From Symplocastrum torsivum CPER-KK1 (lineage in GTDB: Bacteria > Cyanobacteriota > Cyanobacteriia > Cyanobacteriales > Coleofasciculaceae): DNA of 64,000 bases. Both the position numbers and the translations under genes were made by a program. The stretch spans positions 1 through 64,000 of the forward strand of contig JAHHIF010000037.1 of NCBI GenBank assembly GCA_019358875.1, given 5' to 3'. Position 1 is the stretch's first letter. Each line of letters opens with the position of its first letter. A model generated the notes under the pieces. That model saw only the letters and a list, made by a program, of their open reading frames with translations, was not told the DNA's origin and did not search any database. Of this stretch, positions 44,749 to 54,215 are shown piece by piece.

Positions 44749-45879
44749 TTACTCCTCCAAAGCCAGACAATCCGTGGCTGCCCAACGAGCATAAACAGCC
44801 GTATTGGCATCTGGTAACTTGTTGGTAACATTGGGTAGCCTGACAGTCAGGAGGTCGCCACTGTTTAACTCAACAACATAGTGAACATGGGTTCCCAAGT
44901 ACATAACGTGCTTAAGATGTCCTTCAAAGCAATTAGTTCTTGAGTCTGGGGGAGAAAGGCTCAGGCGAATTTTTTCAGGGCGTACACTTACCACAATATC
45001 TTTAGTATTGCTTGCTGTATCCCTAGGTGACTTGGGCTGCACCACAATCTTCAAGCCTGTTGACGTTGTAATTTGCAGGGTTGAGGCATCAGCGGCTTCT
45101 AAATGTCCTCTAAATAAATTTGTATCACCAATAAAATCAGCGACAAATGGTGTTCGGGGACGTTCGTAGATTTCTGTAGGGGTACCAATTTGCTCAATTT
45201 TCCCCGATCGCATGACAGCAATACGGTCAGATAGACTCAAGGCTTCTTCTTGGTCGTGGGTCACCATGATGAAGGTTAAGCCTAAGTCTTGATGCAGATT
45301 CGAGAGTTCTACCTGCATTTCTTTGCGTAGTTTGAAATCCAACGCTCCTAACGGTTCATCCAATAACAATACAGCGGGACGATTGACTAGCGCCCGTGCT
45401 AACGCCACCCGTTGCTGTTGTCCTCCAGACAGTTGAGCGGGGAAGCGATTGGCATAAGCCTCCATCTTTACTTGCTTGAGGGCTTGTTTCACCCGCTCAT
45501 CAACTTCTGCGGCTTTGAGCTTTTTGAGCCGTAGACCAAAGGCAATATTCTCCACTACGCTCAAGTGATTAAATAATGCGTAGCTTTGAAATACGGTATT
45601 TACAGGTCGGCGGTGGGGGGGAACCTGATTCATCGATTGCCCTTGAATCAGTACCTCTCCGGCTGAGGGCAGGTCAAACCCAGCGACTAAGCGTAGGGTG
45701 GTTGTTTTCCCACATCCAGAGGGACCGAGAATACTGAAAAATTCACCCCGACGAACACTCAGGTCAATCCCTCGGACAGCTGTCTCGCCATTGAAAACCT
45801 TGAAAACTTTGCGAAGTTCAACATCAAGCTCAGCAGCAGTATCCGGAGAGCGTTGTTTTTTAACGGAAGTTTGAGACAT
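44749..45879 (-). CDS. potA: Spermidine/putrescine ABC transporter ATP-binding protein PotA
   Basis: A 376-aa ABC ATPase. Walker A is GPSGCGKTT, followed by the Q-loop FQSYALF, the signature LSGGQQQRVALARAL, Walker B VLLLDEPLGALD and the H-loop MVTHD. The C-terminal TOBE domain (about residues 285-370) is typical of PotA. It energises PotBC. The gene is first in the minus-strand order potA, potD, potB, potC, though a 260-base gap with repeat copy B separates it from potD. Confidence 0.93.
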   Translation of the reverse strand: MSQTSVKKQRSPDTAAELDVELRKVFKVFNGETAVRGIDLSVRRGEFFSILGPSGCGKTTTLRLVAGFDLPSAGEVLIQGQSMNQVPPHRRPVNTVFQSYALFNHLSVVENIAFGLRLKKLKAAEVDERVKQALKQVKMEAYANRFPAQLSGGQQQRVALARALVNRPAVLLLDEPLGALDFKLRKEMQVELSNLHQDLGLTFIMVTHDQEEALSLSDRIAVMRSGKIEQIGTPTEIYERPRTPFVADFIGDTNLFRGHLEAADASTLQITTSTGLKIVVQPKSPRDTASNTKDIVVSVRPEKIRLSLSPPDSRTNCFEGHLKHVMYLGTHVHYVVELNSGDLLTVRLPNVTNKLPDANTAVYARWAATDCLALEE

Positions 45880-46149
45880 ATTGGTTATTCAATTACAGTG
45901 GCGATCGCCTAATCTGGAATGTAATTCTGTCTGAATTGTCAAGCTGTGTTTCTGTACATTGGTTTATTTTATCTGTCTAGTCCTTAATCTTGATGAGTAA
46001 TCACTTCACCTCGCACTACCCAAAAGTGTGTCGTCCTATACAGGATTAAACATTGGCGATATCCATCATGCCAAATTGTCATAATCAGCAATAAACTGGG
46101 TAGAAATTTCTTTTAAACTCAACCACTGAAACTTTCTAATATAACCGTG

Positions 46150-47949
46150 ATGCAGATTTCTCCAGTGGGGCGTCAAATTACGCCCCGTACCGTCGGACGC
46201 AATTATCAATCCCTGTTTGTCATGCTGCTAGTCAGCATCTTCCTGCTGGGAGGTATGGGTTCTCGCCTCGCCTATTTGCAGTTGGTTCAGGGAGAACGTA
46301 ATCGGCAACTTGCAGAAAACAACCGCATTCGTCTGGTTCCGAAACAACCCGTGCGGGGCAATATTTTTGACCGCAAGGGGAAAGTGTTGGCGAGTAGTCG
46401 GTTGTCTCACGCTGTGTTTCTCTGGCCGATTGCCATCAAAGAGGCAGAGTGGCCAAAAACCCGTCAACTCCTCTCCAAATTATTGGATCTCCCTCAAGAC
46501 GAGATCCAAAAGCGTGTTGAAAAAGCAGGATCTAACTCACTTTCGCTCATCCGGATTGAGCGGGGCATCAGTCCTGCCCAAATTACGGCGTTGGCAGAGT
46601 ATAGCAGCCAGCTTAAAGGCGTAGAAGTTGATATTGAAGCCGTGCGGGACTACCCCAACGGTGATTTGGCGGCTCATATCTTAGGCTACACCGGAGAGAT
46701 GAACGATCAAGAGCTAGAAAAGCGTAAAGCCGAAGGCTACCGCCTCGGTGACATTGTTGGACAAATGGGTATCGAGGAGTCCTATGAACAACTGCTACGA
46801 GGAGAATGGGGGGGGCAGCAGGTTGAGGTTGATGGTGCAGGTCAGGTACTGCGGATTCTCGGTGAGAAAGACGCAAAATCGGGTAAGGATGTCCAAACTA
46901 CATTAGATCTGACGACCCAGAAAGCAGCAGAGGCGGCATTAGGCAATCAAAAAGGTGCGATTGTTGCCATTAATCCCAACACGGGTGCGGTTTTGGCAAT
47001 GGTCAGCCGCCCAACCTTTGACCCCAACATCTTCTCTACCCGTGTTACAGCAGATACTTGGAAACAACTGCAAGCTAAAGGCACTCCTTTCGTCAATCGC
47101 GCCATGCGAGGCTTTCCACCAGCCAGTACATTCAAGGTTGTCACCCAAACCGCTGGCATGGAATCTGGTAAATATTCACCTAGTACTGTGTTGCAGACGT
47201 TTGCTGCTTTGAACGTTGGTGGAACTTCCTTTGGCGAGTGGAACCATGCTGGCTTTGGTGCTATAGGATATGTTCGCGCTATGGCGATGAGCAGTAATAC
47301 ATTTCACGGTCAAATCGGCAGAGGTGTTGGCGGACCAACGCTGATTAAATGGTCGCGGAATTATGGCTTTGGTCAAAAAACAGGGATTGAGTTGGAAGAC
47401 GAAGCCACTGGATTAGTAGCGGATGACGCTTGGAAGCGAAAGCAATTCGACTGGGAGTGGACGGTTGGCGATACGGTCAATATGTCTATCGGTCAGGGAT
47501 TTACCCAAGCCACACCGCTACAAGTCGCTGTGATGTTTGCTGCTCCTGCGAATGGCGGCTATCGAGTCAAACCTCACTTCTTCAAGAACAATGAGCAGGC
47601 GAAAAATTCGCGAGTGTCGCTGAATCTGAAGCCAACTACCTTAGAAATGCTGCGAAAGGGTTTGCGCTCCGTTGTTGCTGATGGGACTGGGGCAGCCTTG
47701 AAAGTGCCACATCTCCCACCCGTTGCGGGGAAGAGTGGGACAGCAGAGGCTCCTCCTGGCAAGCCTCATGCTTGGTTTGGAGCCTATGCACCATTTGATA
47801 AACCAGAAATCGTTGTTGTGGCGTTTGCAGAACATTCTGGCGGTGGTGGTGGTAAGGTGGCAGCACCGATGGTGCGTCAAGTGATGGAAGCTTACTTTAA
47901 CAAAAAGCCTCCTGAAGCTCCTAAAGATAAAGCAGCCGCTCAGAACTAG
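46150..47949 (+). CDS. mrdA: Penicillin-binding protein 2 (elongation-type transpeptidase)
   Basis: A 599-aa class B PBP that cross-links peptidoglycan during cell elongation with RodA. One N-terminal membrane helix (YQSLFVMLLVSIFLLGGMGS), then the dimerisation/pedestal domain with PVRGNIFDRKGKVLASSR. The transpeptidase domain has the active-site SxxK in PPASTFKVVTQ, SxN in AMSSNTFHGQ and KTG-type KSGTAEAPPG. GTG at 46147 directly precedes ATG 46150; I took the ATG. It is divergent from potA. Confidence 0.92.
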   Translation: MQISPVGRQITPRTVGRNYQSLFVMLLVSIFLLGGMGSRLAYLQLVQGERNRQLAENNRIRLVPKQPVRGNIFDRKGKVLASSRLSHAVFLWPIAIKEAEWPKTRQLLSKLLDLPQDEIQKRVEKAGSNSLSLIRIERGISPAQITALAEYSSQLKGVEVDIEAVRDYPNGDLAAHILGYTGEMNDQELEKRKAEGYRLGDIVGQMGIEESYEQLLRGEWGGQQVEVDGAGQVLRILGEKDAKSGKDVQTTLDLTTQKAAEAALGNQKGAIVAINPNTGAVLAMVSRPTFDPNIFSTRVTADTWKQLQAKGTPFVNRAMRGFPPASTFKVVTQTAGMESGKYSPSTVLQTFAALNVGGTSFGEWNHAGFGAIGYVRAMAMSSNTFHGQIGRGVGGPTLIKWSRNYGFGQKTGIELEDEATGLVADDAWKRKQFDWEWTVGDTVNMSIGQGFTQATPLQVAVMFAAPANGGYRVKPHFFKNNEQAKNSRVSLNLKPTTLEMLRKGLRSVVADGTGAALKVPHLPPVAGKSGTAEAPPGKPHAWFGAYAPFDKPEIVVVAFAEHSGGGGGKVAAPMVRQVMEAYFNKKPPEAPKDKAAAQN

Positions 47950-48053
47950 GAACAGTTGATTCAGTTAGCTCTTCTGATATAACGGGTAGCCCAGACTGCC
48001 ATTGACGCAGAGGCACTACAAGTGCTGCCTTGATACTATAGTAAAGACGCTGG

Positions 48054-48356
48054 ATGACAGTGCTGGTAATCGATCGCTACCTAGAAGATGCTCCTCAGTT
48101 GTTACAAGTGAGGAGCATAGGCGCTAACAAGGGCAATGTCATGGTGTTACTTGATAGGACTTACACTTTTCAGTCAAGTAGTGCCAAACTGGGTGCATTA
48201 AGGCTATACAAGTTGTCTCAGGCTCCCAAAGACATGAGCAAGCATGGCACGATAAATGCGGCACTGAAGCTGGTGTCCCAGATAAAGGTTGACGATAAGC
48301 GGGTCGAGGTAACGTTAGATACCCAACGGCAGCCATATCAGCGATATCAAGGATGA
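48054..48356 (+). CDS. Hypothetical protein, 100 aa, coupled to the response-regulator gene
   Basis: I do not recognise a family. The protein is small and soluble (MTVLVIDRYLEDAPQLLQV at the start) with no signal or helix-turn-helix I can see. Its TGA overlaps the ATG of the downstream regulator (ATGA), which suggests translational coupling and supports that it is a real gene. It could be a small regulatory partner of the diguanylate cyclase; that is inference. Confidence 0.5.
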   Translation: MTVLVIDRYLEDAPQLLQVRSIGANKGNVMVLLDRTYTFQSSSAKLGALRLYKLSQAPKDMSKHGTINAALKLVSQIKVDDKRVEVTLDTQRQPYQRYQG

Positions 48357-49357
48357 ACGTAGTCTCTCTCCCCGAAGACCCACCAGTGATTCTGGTGGTG
48401 GACGACGACCCGTCTATGCGTGCAGTAATACGCAGATTTATGGAAAAAGACGGGTATCGAGTCGTGGAAGCCGTTAATGGTGAACAGGGCTTAGAAGTCT
48501 ACAAACGCCTTCAGCCGCATCTTGTCCTGTTAGATGCGCTGATGCCCGTGATGGATGGCTTTGCTTGCTGCACTCAACTGCAATTAATCGCTAGTGAGAG
48601 TATACGGGATGCTGAGGTTTTTACCCACATCAAGAGCTTACAAGATGCTTCACGCACACCTGTACTGATGATTACGGGTCTTGATGACCAAGAGTCGGTA
48701 GATAGAGCGTTTGCTGTTGGAGCAACTGATTACCTCACCAAACCGATTCATTGGGCAGTGCTGCGTCAACGAGTACGGCGTCTCCTGCAACAGTCTCAGC
48801 TTTATCAACAACTAGAGCTAGCGACTAGGGAGTTGCAGCGTCTGGCTAATCTGGATGGACTCACAGGTGTCGCCAACCGACGCCGATTTGATGAATACCT
48901 TGATGCGGAGTGGCAACGCTTGGCACGGGAGAATTTGCCGCTATCTCTCATTCTCTGTGACATTGACTTTTTTAAGAAATACAACGACACGTATGGTCAT
49001 CAAGCGGGTGATGCCTGTCTACGTCGAGTTGCTGATGCTCTAAGCTTTTGTGCAAGACGTTCAGTAGATTTGGTAGCACGGTACGGTGGAGAGGAGTTCG
49101 CGGTGATTTTGCCGGATACTACCGTTGCTGGTGCGTCTCAAGTTGCCGAAGAAATTCGGGCAGTTGTTAATACTTTAGAGATTGCTCATGCTCAGTCTGC
49201 TGTGAGCCATCACGTTACGCTTAGTTTGGGTATCGCTTGCACCCAGCCAAACCTTAACCTTGAACCAACAATGCTGATTGCCTCTGCTGACGCGGCGTTG
49301 TATCAGGCAAAAGCCGCAGGACGCAATACCTACTTTCCTCAGACTTGCGCTCCGTAG
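48353..49357 (+). CDS. Response regulator with GGDEF diguanylate cyclase domain
   Basis: A 334-aa PleD-like regulator. The receiver domain (about residues 12-140) has VILVVDDDPSMR, the phospho-acceptor Asp in HLVLLDALMPVMDG, MITG and the conserved Lys in YLTKPIHW. There is an extra insert between the Asp and the MITG strand. The GGDEF domain (about 165-325) has LANLDGLTGVANRRRFDEYL, CDIDFFKKYNDTYGHQAGD and the active-site GGEEF, with an RxxD inhibitory site just before it (RSVDLVARYGGEEF). It should make c-di-GMP on phosphorylation. No histidine kinase gene is adjacent. Confidence 0.93.
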   Translation: MNVVSLPEDPPVILVVDDDPSMRAVIRRFMEKDGYRVVEAVNGEQGLEVYKRLQPHLVLLDALMPVMDGFACCTQLQLIASESIRDAEVFTHIKSLQDASRTPVLMITGLDDQESVDRAFAVGATDYLTKPIHWAVLRQRVRRLLQQSQLYQQLELATRELQRLANLDGLTGVANRRRFDEYLDAEWQRLARENLPLSLILCDIDFFKKYNDTYGHQAGDACLRRVADALSFCARRSVDLVARYGGEEFAVILPDTTVAGASQVAEEIRAVVNTLEIAHAQSAVSHHVTLSLGIACTQPNLNLEPTMLIASADAALYQAKAAGRNTYFPQTCAP

Positions 49358-49419
49358 TTCGCTAATTCTAGTTCACCAGTGGATGTATCTTTACCCTAAA
49401 TAGAATCTCACAGTTTTAT

Positions 49420-49665
49420 TCAATCACTGAAGTAACGACGGAAGCGGGAGTCAAGGTGGTGTTTTTTCTGCTGGTTACAGGAAATGCAGAGGGTTTGTAG
49501 GTTACTAATGTCATTTTGACCACCACGAGCAAGAGGAATAATGTGGTCAATACTTAGTTGAGTTTCTAGCTTAGTTTTACTACAGCTTTGGCACTGGTAG
49601 CGATCGCGTTCAAATACGTATTTCCTCACTTCTGGAGGAATGGGGATTCTGGGTGTTTTTGCCAT
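49420..49665 (-). CDS. Small HNH endonuclease
   Basis: An 81-aa HNH nuclease: VFERDRYQCQSCSKTKLETQ, then LSIDHIIPLARGGQNDISNLQTLCISCNQQKKHH. The two CxxC pairs and the DH of IDHIIP are intact. It starts three bases after the stop of a KGK-domain gene and ends a tandem KGK/HNH array. Free-standing HNH proteins of this size are common in cyanobacteria and their targets are mostly unknown. Confidence 0.88.
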   Translation of the reverse strand: MAKTPRIPIPPEVRKYVFERDRYQCQSCSKTKLETQLSIDHIIPLARGGQNDISNLQTLCISCNQQKKHHLDSRFRRYFSD

Positions 49666-49667
49666 AA

Positions 49668-50051
49668 CTATAACTGCTGATTTTCCTGGTTCATCATCTG
49701 GCGAATATCATCAAGCGGGGATTCGGGTTGGGGAATTTCATTGCTTGGCGCTGTTTCGTCAATTTCAGGCTCATCAGGGCAAAACTCTACGGACACGTTG
49801 ATTCTGACTTTGCCTTTTTGCCAAGCTTTTTTACCAACTCTTAAAACTTCAGAATCTAGACCGTTAGCAAACAAAGAATTTTTAATTCCTTCCCCTATGC
49901 TTAAGCGCCTTTTAATTACTTCGATAAACTCAGGTGATTTGAGATAGATGCTGGCAAAGTTGTTAGATGACACATTAAATTCCCTACCATAAGTTGGCGC
50001 GTGTAAAGACAAAATATCATCCTGACCCAATTGTTCAAATTTGGTGTCCAT
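49668..50051 (-). CDS. KGK-domain protein, copy 2
   Basis: A 127-aa protein from ATG 50051 (MDTKFEQLGQDDILSL), the start that aligns with its paralogue at 50193-50615. The family name comes from the motif AWQKGKVRINVSVEFCPDEP. The C-terminal PESPLDDIRQMMNQENQQ is shared by both copies. KGK-domain proteins are small and cyanobacterial, and their function is unknown. It is directly followed by the HNH gene, three bases away. Confidence 0.85.
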   Translation of the reverse strand: MDTKFEQLGQDDILSLHAPTYGREFNVSSNNFASIYLKSPEFIEVIKRRLSIGEGIKNSLFANGLDSEVLRVGKKAWQKGKVRINVSVEFCPDEPEIDETAPSNEIPQPESPLDDIRQMMNQENQQL

Positions 50052-50097
50052 GTCAAGCTCCAGTTTAAACAATCTTCCTGTTAACTATTCTGGTTCA

Positions 50098-50190
50098 TCA
50101 TTCAACGAATGTCATCCAGTGGCAATTTAGATATTCAAATACATATTTCCTCACTTCTGAAGGAATGGGAATTCTGGGTATTTTTGCCAT
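50098..50190 (-). pseudogene. Fused remnant: HNH N-terminus joined to a KGK C-terminus
   Basis: From ATG 50190 the frame reads MAKIPRIPIPSEVRKYVFE, nearly the same as the first 19 residues of the intact HNH gene at 49665. It then runs into sequence that in another frame reads PLDDIR-stop-MMNQ, the C-terminus of a KGK gene. So a KGK/HNH unit lost everything between, leaving a 30-codon chimera. It shows that the array once had at least three KGK and two HNH genes. Confidence 0.8.
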
Positions 50191-50192
50191 AA

Positions 50193-50615
50193 CTATGACT
50201 GCTGATTTTCTTGGTTCATCATCTGGCGAAGATCGTCTAGTGGTGATTCTGGTAATTCAATTTCGGATGACTCAATAAGTTGTTGTTCTGAATCTTCTTC
50301 AACATAAAATTCAACACTGACTTTAATTCTTACTTTTCCTTTTTGCCAGCTTTTTGAGCCAAGCTGAAGCATCTCACAGTCTATACCATCAGTGAACCAC
50401 CTCGCATAAGGCTCATTTACGCCCTTAGGAGCTAGTATTGCATTATCTATTTTTATTCCATGATAAGAGCTTAATTGACGATTAAGCTGATCTCCTAAAT
50501 TATTTCCAAATGCTGCATTTACTGCTCTCCTGAATTTACTTACTTTGAAAGTATCATCCCCAAATAATAAAACATCATCCTCATCACAGTTTTGCAAAGA
50601 AAATTTTTCTTCCAT
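50193..50615 (-). CDS. KGK-domain protein, copy 1
   Basis: A 140-aa paralogue of the protein at 49668-50051: MEEKFSLQNCDEDDVLLF at the start, SWQKGKVRIKVSVEFYVEED in the middle and LPESPLDDLRQMMNQENQQS at the end. The stop is two bases before the start of the HNH remnant, the same junction as in the intact KGK-HNH unit. First gene of the array in the direction of transcription. Function unknown. Confidence 0.85.
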   Translation of the reverse strand: MEEKFSLQNCDEDDVLLFGDDTFKVSKFRRAVNAAFGNNLGDQLNRQLSSYHGIKIDNAILAPKGVNEPYARWFTDGIDCEMLQLGSKSWQKGKVRIKVSVEFYVEEDSEQQLIESSEIELPESPLDDLRQMMNQENQQS

Positions 50616-50686
50616 ATCAATCTCTACTCCTTAAAATTATTTTACCTTAATATTTGGGGTGTCTCAGCTAATCTACTTGGCGAATA

Positions 50687-50777
50687 GAATTCGCAGCTAT
50701 ACAAACGAAGTCCGCCTACGCGGACTAATAGAGTTGAAACCCGCCTACGCGGGTTTTGTTTGTGTAGCCGCGATTTC
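50687..50777. repeat. 90-bp palindromic cyanobacterial repeat
   Basis: Outer arms GAATTCGCAGCTATACAAAC (50687-50706) and GTTTGTGTAGCCGCGATTTC (50758-50777) are imperfect inverses. Inside are two GC-rich hairpins, AGTCCGCCTACGCGGACT (50709-50726) and AACCCGCCTACGCGGGTT (50738-50755). This is a non-coding mobile-type (MITE-like) repeat family common in filamentous cyanobacteria. It lies between the KGK array and the dynamin gene. Confidence 0.85.
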
Positions 50778-50799
50778 CTCTCACCCGGATATCTTCTCC

Positions 50800-53307
50800 T
50801 CAACTCTCCGGTTCTAGAGCATCTACCACATCATCTGAATCTGATACAGCATCAAAGCCTGGGCTAACATCGAACCCCTCTGATTCAACAGAAATAGGAA
50901 TTGCTATTAAATCAGATTCTCCAATCGCAGGTAACTGATGCCTGTTTAACAGCATCCCTTGCAGACAGCTATTAATCCCAGCTACTGCTTGGCTATAAAC
51001 CTCGATCTTTTGCTCAACCTCATCCTGTAAACGACGATTAGATTTAATCTTTCCCTCCGCTTCTTTCTCCAGAGTTTGCTCTAAAAAAGTACGTGCCTGA
51101 TTGTATTGCTGTAAAATTGCATCCGCCTGCTCATCTGCCATTGGTAATAGCAGCGTTTTGATAGTTTGATTGATAGTTTGGCGGAAACTGCGCTTGATTG
51201 TTTGAGAAACTTTTGGCTCAAAATCTAACTTTAGTAATTGCCGAATTGCTGGTTCAGCTTCAATCATGCTCTCGGCATCATAGCCTTGAGAGGTTTGCTG
51301 CAAGGTTTGCCGGAATTGGTAAATTGAAAAGGTGCCTTCATCGTAAAAACGAGGGCTTTCTCGCACAAAGCGATCGCATTCTGTTCTTGCTGCACTCATC
51401 AAAGCGCGAGATACCTGCTTCTCCAGCACCTTTAGCTGTTGCTCAATCCCCCCATCATTCCCTAGCAAGCGATAGAGGTGACTATAGTAATCGGAACGAC
51501 GCACTTGCTCGATCAACCGTTGAAAAAAGCAAGAAGCCACCTCAAGTGACACCTCTACCAAAACATCCTCTAGTTCATTAGCCAGGTAATAAAGTGCTTC
51601 CACTAAAACTGCAAGTAGTGGTGCTGTAGCATTACGAGGATGGTTGCGAGTGGCACGGCTGTAAGCTTCTGCAACAGAGAAAGTATTCAGCAACTCATCG
51701 AGGCGTTGGATCATTCGGCTTTGGAGTTGGCGAAAATCTGCCTCAAAATTTGGGCAAGCGTTATTCACGACTTGATTGACTTCTTCAGCAATGTGGGTAC
51801 AAAACTCTTTGCCAACTTGCTGTAATTCTTGGTTGAGACGTTCCAACTCCCGCGCTTTCATCGCCTCAATCTCTTGGGGTTGACTATCTAAGTCTCGATG
51901 AACGCTCAGTAACTGTTTCTTTAAGCTAATGCACAACGGTTGTAAGTCATCAGCGAGATTCGCAAAGAGTTGGGGGCGCTTTTCTTCAGTGAGATAACGA
52001 GTAATCGCTGCACGAAACTCTTCAATCCCACTATCCTCAATCAGTTGATCGATCAGTGGCGTTCCTTGTTCGGCAAGAATCCGTACATAGTTTTGGTTGG
52101 GTGTTTCGTAATTGTTGACAGAAATACGGAACCGATTAGCAGATAACTTGCCGGAGTTGGTACAGTAGCGAAGAAATTCATAGACAAATTGCGGAGTATC
52201 CTCCCCGCCAGCCATGCCTTTGACGCTAGCAGCAAAGAGAGAATCTAAACCAAAGCGATCGCGTCCACTCGTACTTTTTATCTGACTGCCATAAAATCCG
52301 AGTAATCCACTCGTTTTATGAACCTTGGGTGTATCCCGAAACTGGGAACTAATTAAATCATCCAAGCGTTGCCGCAGTTGGTTGTTGTACCAAGTTTCAT
52401 CAATACGGTTGAAGATATAGAAAACGCGATCGCGAATCCCTGGATTACCCCGCATCTTCTCCAACAGTTCCGTCTCCTCCGTCGTCATATCCCCAGCAGA
52501 CGCAGGTTTCAGTACACACACCACGGCTGACGTTTCCTCATCTTCAATCTTGCGATACGTCAGTTCGGCATCCCTCTTGACTGGTGCATCAATCCCCGGC
52601 ATATCAATCAGCACATTGCCATCTTGTAAGAGGGGATGATTGCAGTAGTATTCAATCCGCTTGAGAACGGCGCTATTACTCCCACGACGCGCATAACCAG
52701 CCGCTTCCTTCAGATTAGAGAAGTCAAATTGCTCCATTGAGTAGGTGGCATTGGTGACAGTGTGGATGCGATCGCGATTGCTCACAAACCCTTCCAGCAA
52801 CAAATCTAGCGCCTTCGCTTGCTTTGCTCTCTCTGACTTACTCTCCCCACCTTCCTGCTGGAGAATTGCCATACATCCCCGGCGTAGCATATCAATCACT
52901 TCCGGTTGATTAACATTAGCCGTCACTAATCCCAATCGCTGACACAACGTTGCTGCCTGTTCCCGAATCTCCCCCTCACTCAAAAATGTCAGTACTACCC
53001 GTTCCTGACTAGGTTCTGCATGAGCGATGTAACATTCCGTACCCGTCGCGTGTCCTTCTGCACTGTAGAGGAGTTCTCGTTCCAGCAGTGCATTAATCAG
53101 CATCGACTTTCCTGCACTAAAGGCACCCGCAAAGACAATCTCAAATGTAGGAGCGATCGCTTTTCGGAGAGATGCCTGAACCACTGTCACATCCTGCGAT
53201 GTCCGTAATGATGGCTCTTGATGTAACAGATGTAACAGACTCTCTACCTGTTCTTGCAGATTCTGGCACTGAGATAGCATTGGTGTCATGGTGGTGGATA
53301 GCTCCAT
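50800..53307 (-). CDS. Bacterial dynamin-like GTPase
   Basis: An 835-aa large GTPase. G1 is VFAGAFSAGKSMLINALLE (P-loop), G2 the Thr in HATGTECYI, G3 LIDMPGIDAPV and G4 FNRIDETW. The long helical part (about residues 400-810) forms the stalk, with many Gln/Glu-rich heptads, for example QVGKEFCTHIAEEVNQVVNN. It lacks an obvious membrane helix. Dynamin-like proteins remodel membranes, and the Nostoc member BDLP is the best-known example. The single gene here has no second dynamin partner beside it. Confidence 0.88.
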   Translation of the reverse strand: MELSTTMTPMLSQCQNLQEQVESLLHLLHQEPSLRTSQDVTVVQASLRKAIAPTFEIVFAGAFSAGKSMLINALLERELLYSAEGHATGTECYIAHAEPSQERVVLTFLSEGEIREQAATLCQRLGLVTANVNQPEVIDMLRRGCMAILQQEGGESKSERAKQAKALDLLLEGFVSNRDRIHTVTNATYSMEQFDFSNLKEAAGYARRGSNSAVLKRIEYYCNHPLLQDGNVLIDMPGIDAPVKRDAELTYRKIEDEETSAVVCVLKPASAGDMTTEETELLEKMRGNPGIRDRVFYIFNRIDETWYNNQLRQRLDDLISSQFRDTPKVHKTSGLLGFYGSQIKSTSGRDRFGLDSLFAASVKGMAGGEDTPQFVYEFLRYCTNSGKLSANRFRISVNNYETPNQNYVRILAEQGTPLIDQLIEDSGIEEFRAAITRYLTEEKRPQLFANLADDLQPLCISLKKQLLSVHRDLDSQPQEIEAMKARELERLNQELQQVGKEFCTHIAEEVNQVVNNACPNFEADFRQLQSRMIQRLDELLNTFSVAEAYSRATRNHPRNATAPLLAVLVEALYYLANELEDVLVEVSLEVASCFFQRLIEQVRRSDYYSHLYRLLGNDGGIEQQLKVLEKQVSRALMSAARTECDRFVRESPRFYDEGTFSIYQFRQTLQQTSQGYDAESMIEAEPAIRQLLKLDFEPKVSQTIKRSFRQTINQTIKTLLLPMADEQADAILQQYNQARTFLEQTLEKEAEGKIKSNRRLQDEVEQKIEVYSQAVAGINSCLQGMLLNRHQLPAIGESDLIAIPISVESEGFDVSPGFDAVSDSDDVVDALEPES

Positions 53308-53431
53308 CCAAAGAGGTGTTTAGGCAGATCTTAGTTCTGCCCTTCTCTAAAAAACACCGTGAAATCAACTACAGTTTGTTGCCTCAGCTCAGGATTTGAG
53401 CAAAATCATTCATCAAACTCTATATGTCGTA

Positions 53432-53451
53432 GGGTGCGTCACGACGCACCC
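53432..53451. repeat. GGGTGCGTC hairpin repeat
   Basis: GGGTGCGTC (53432-53440) is the perfect inverse of GACGCACCC (53443-53451), two bases apart. It is a widespread cyanobacterial mini-repeat ('gtagggtgcgtc'). It lies 33 bases after the DUF305 gene's stop but has no T run. Confidence 0.7.
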
Positions 53452-53483
53452 CACTAGTGAAGCTACTGCGTAAGTCCCATGGC

Positions 53484-54215
53484 TTACTGCTTGTACCAGG
53501 CTTGTCGCCACTGCTTCATTTGGTCAATTTCTTTCTGTTGTGAAGCGACAATATCTTGAGCAAGTTGCTTGATTTCAGGGCGCTTAGACTTACTCAAGGC
53601 ATCTTCAGCCATTGTTACCGCTCCTTCATGGTGAGGAATCATTGCGTTGATGAAGCGCAAGTCAAACTCAGCATTGGCTGCCCCTAAATCTCCCTTCATC
53701 ATCATGCTCTGCATCTGCTCAGGAGACATAGGCATCATGTGTCCCATCTGAGCGTGATAAGCCATTGGGGTATCGCCAGCTTTTGGATACCAGGCTTGTC
53801 GCCACTGCTTTAACTGGTTGATTTCACGCTCCTGAGCAGCAATGATATCTTCGGCAAGTTTTTTGATTTCAGGACGCTGAGATTTCTCTAATGCTTCTTT
53901 TGCCATTTCAACTGCACCTTGATGGTGTGGTGTCATGGCATCAACAAACCGTAAATCGTAGTCAGCATCCGCAGGGCCTAAATCCATAGACATGCTGTGG
54001 TTCATCCCACTGTCACCACTTCCATGATTCATGCCGTCATGATTCATCCCAGGCATTCCACCCGCATCGCTTGCCGGAGGATTTTGAGCTTGGTTTGAGG
54101 GGGTTGAACAGGCTGAGAGAACTCCACCTGCTACGGATGCGATCGCAACAAGGCTAAACGCTAAAAATCCACTTTTCAAGGAGATTGGTTGCATAGGTTT
54201 CATCTTCAGGTTCAT
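53484..54215 (-). CDS. DUF305 tandem-domain lipoprotein (CopM-like)
   Basis: A 243-aa exported protein with lipobox GVLSAC near residue 36. It then has a Met/His-rich linker (GMPGMNHDGMNHGSGDSGMN). Two DUF305 units follow, very similar to each other: DLRFVDAMTPHHQGAVEMAK (about residue 88) and DLRFINAMIPHHEGAVTMAE (about 185), each ending KQWRQAWY. The PHHxGAVxMA motif and Met/His clusters suit metal binding. In Synechocystis, CopM is a DUF305 protein that binds copper in the periplasm. A copper role here is likely but inferred. No CopRS genes are in the window. Confidence 0.87.
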   Translation of the reverse strand: MNLKMKPMQPISLKSGFLAFSLVAIASVAGGVLSACSTPSNQAQNPPASDAGGMPGMNHDGMNHGSGDSGMNHSMSMDLGPADADYDLRFVDAMTPHHQGAVEMAKEALEKSQRPEIKKLAEDIIAAQEREINQLKQWRQAWYPKAGDTPMAYHAQMGHMMPMSPEQMQSMMMKGDLGAANAEFDLRFINAMIPHHEGAVTMAEDALSKSKRPEIKQLAQDIVASQQKEIDQMKQWRQAWYKQ

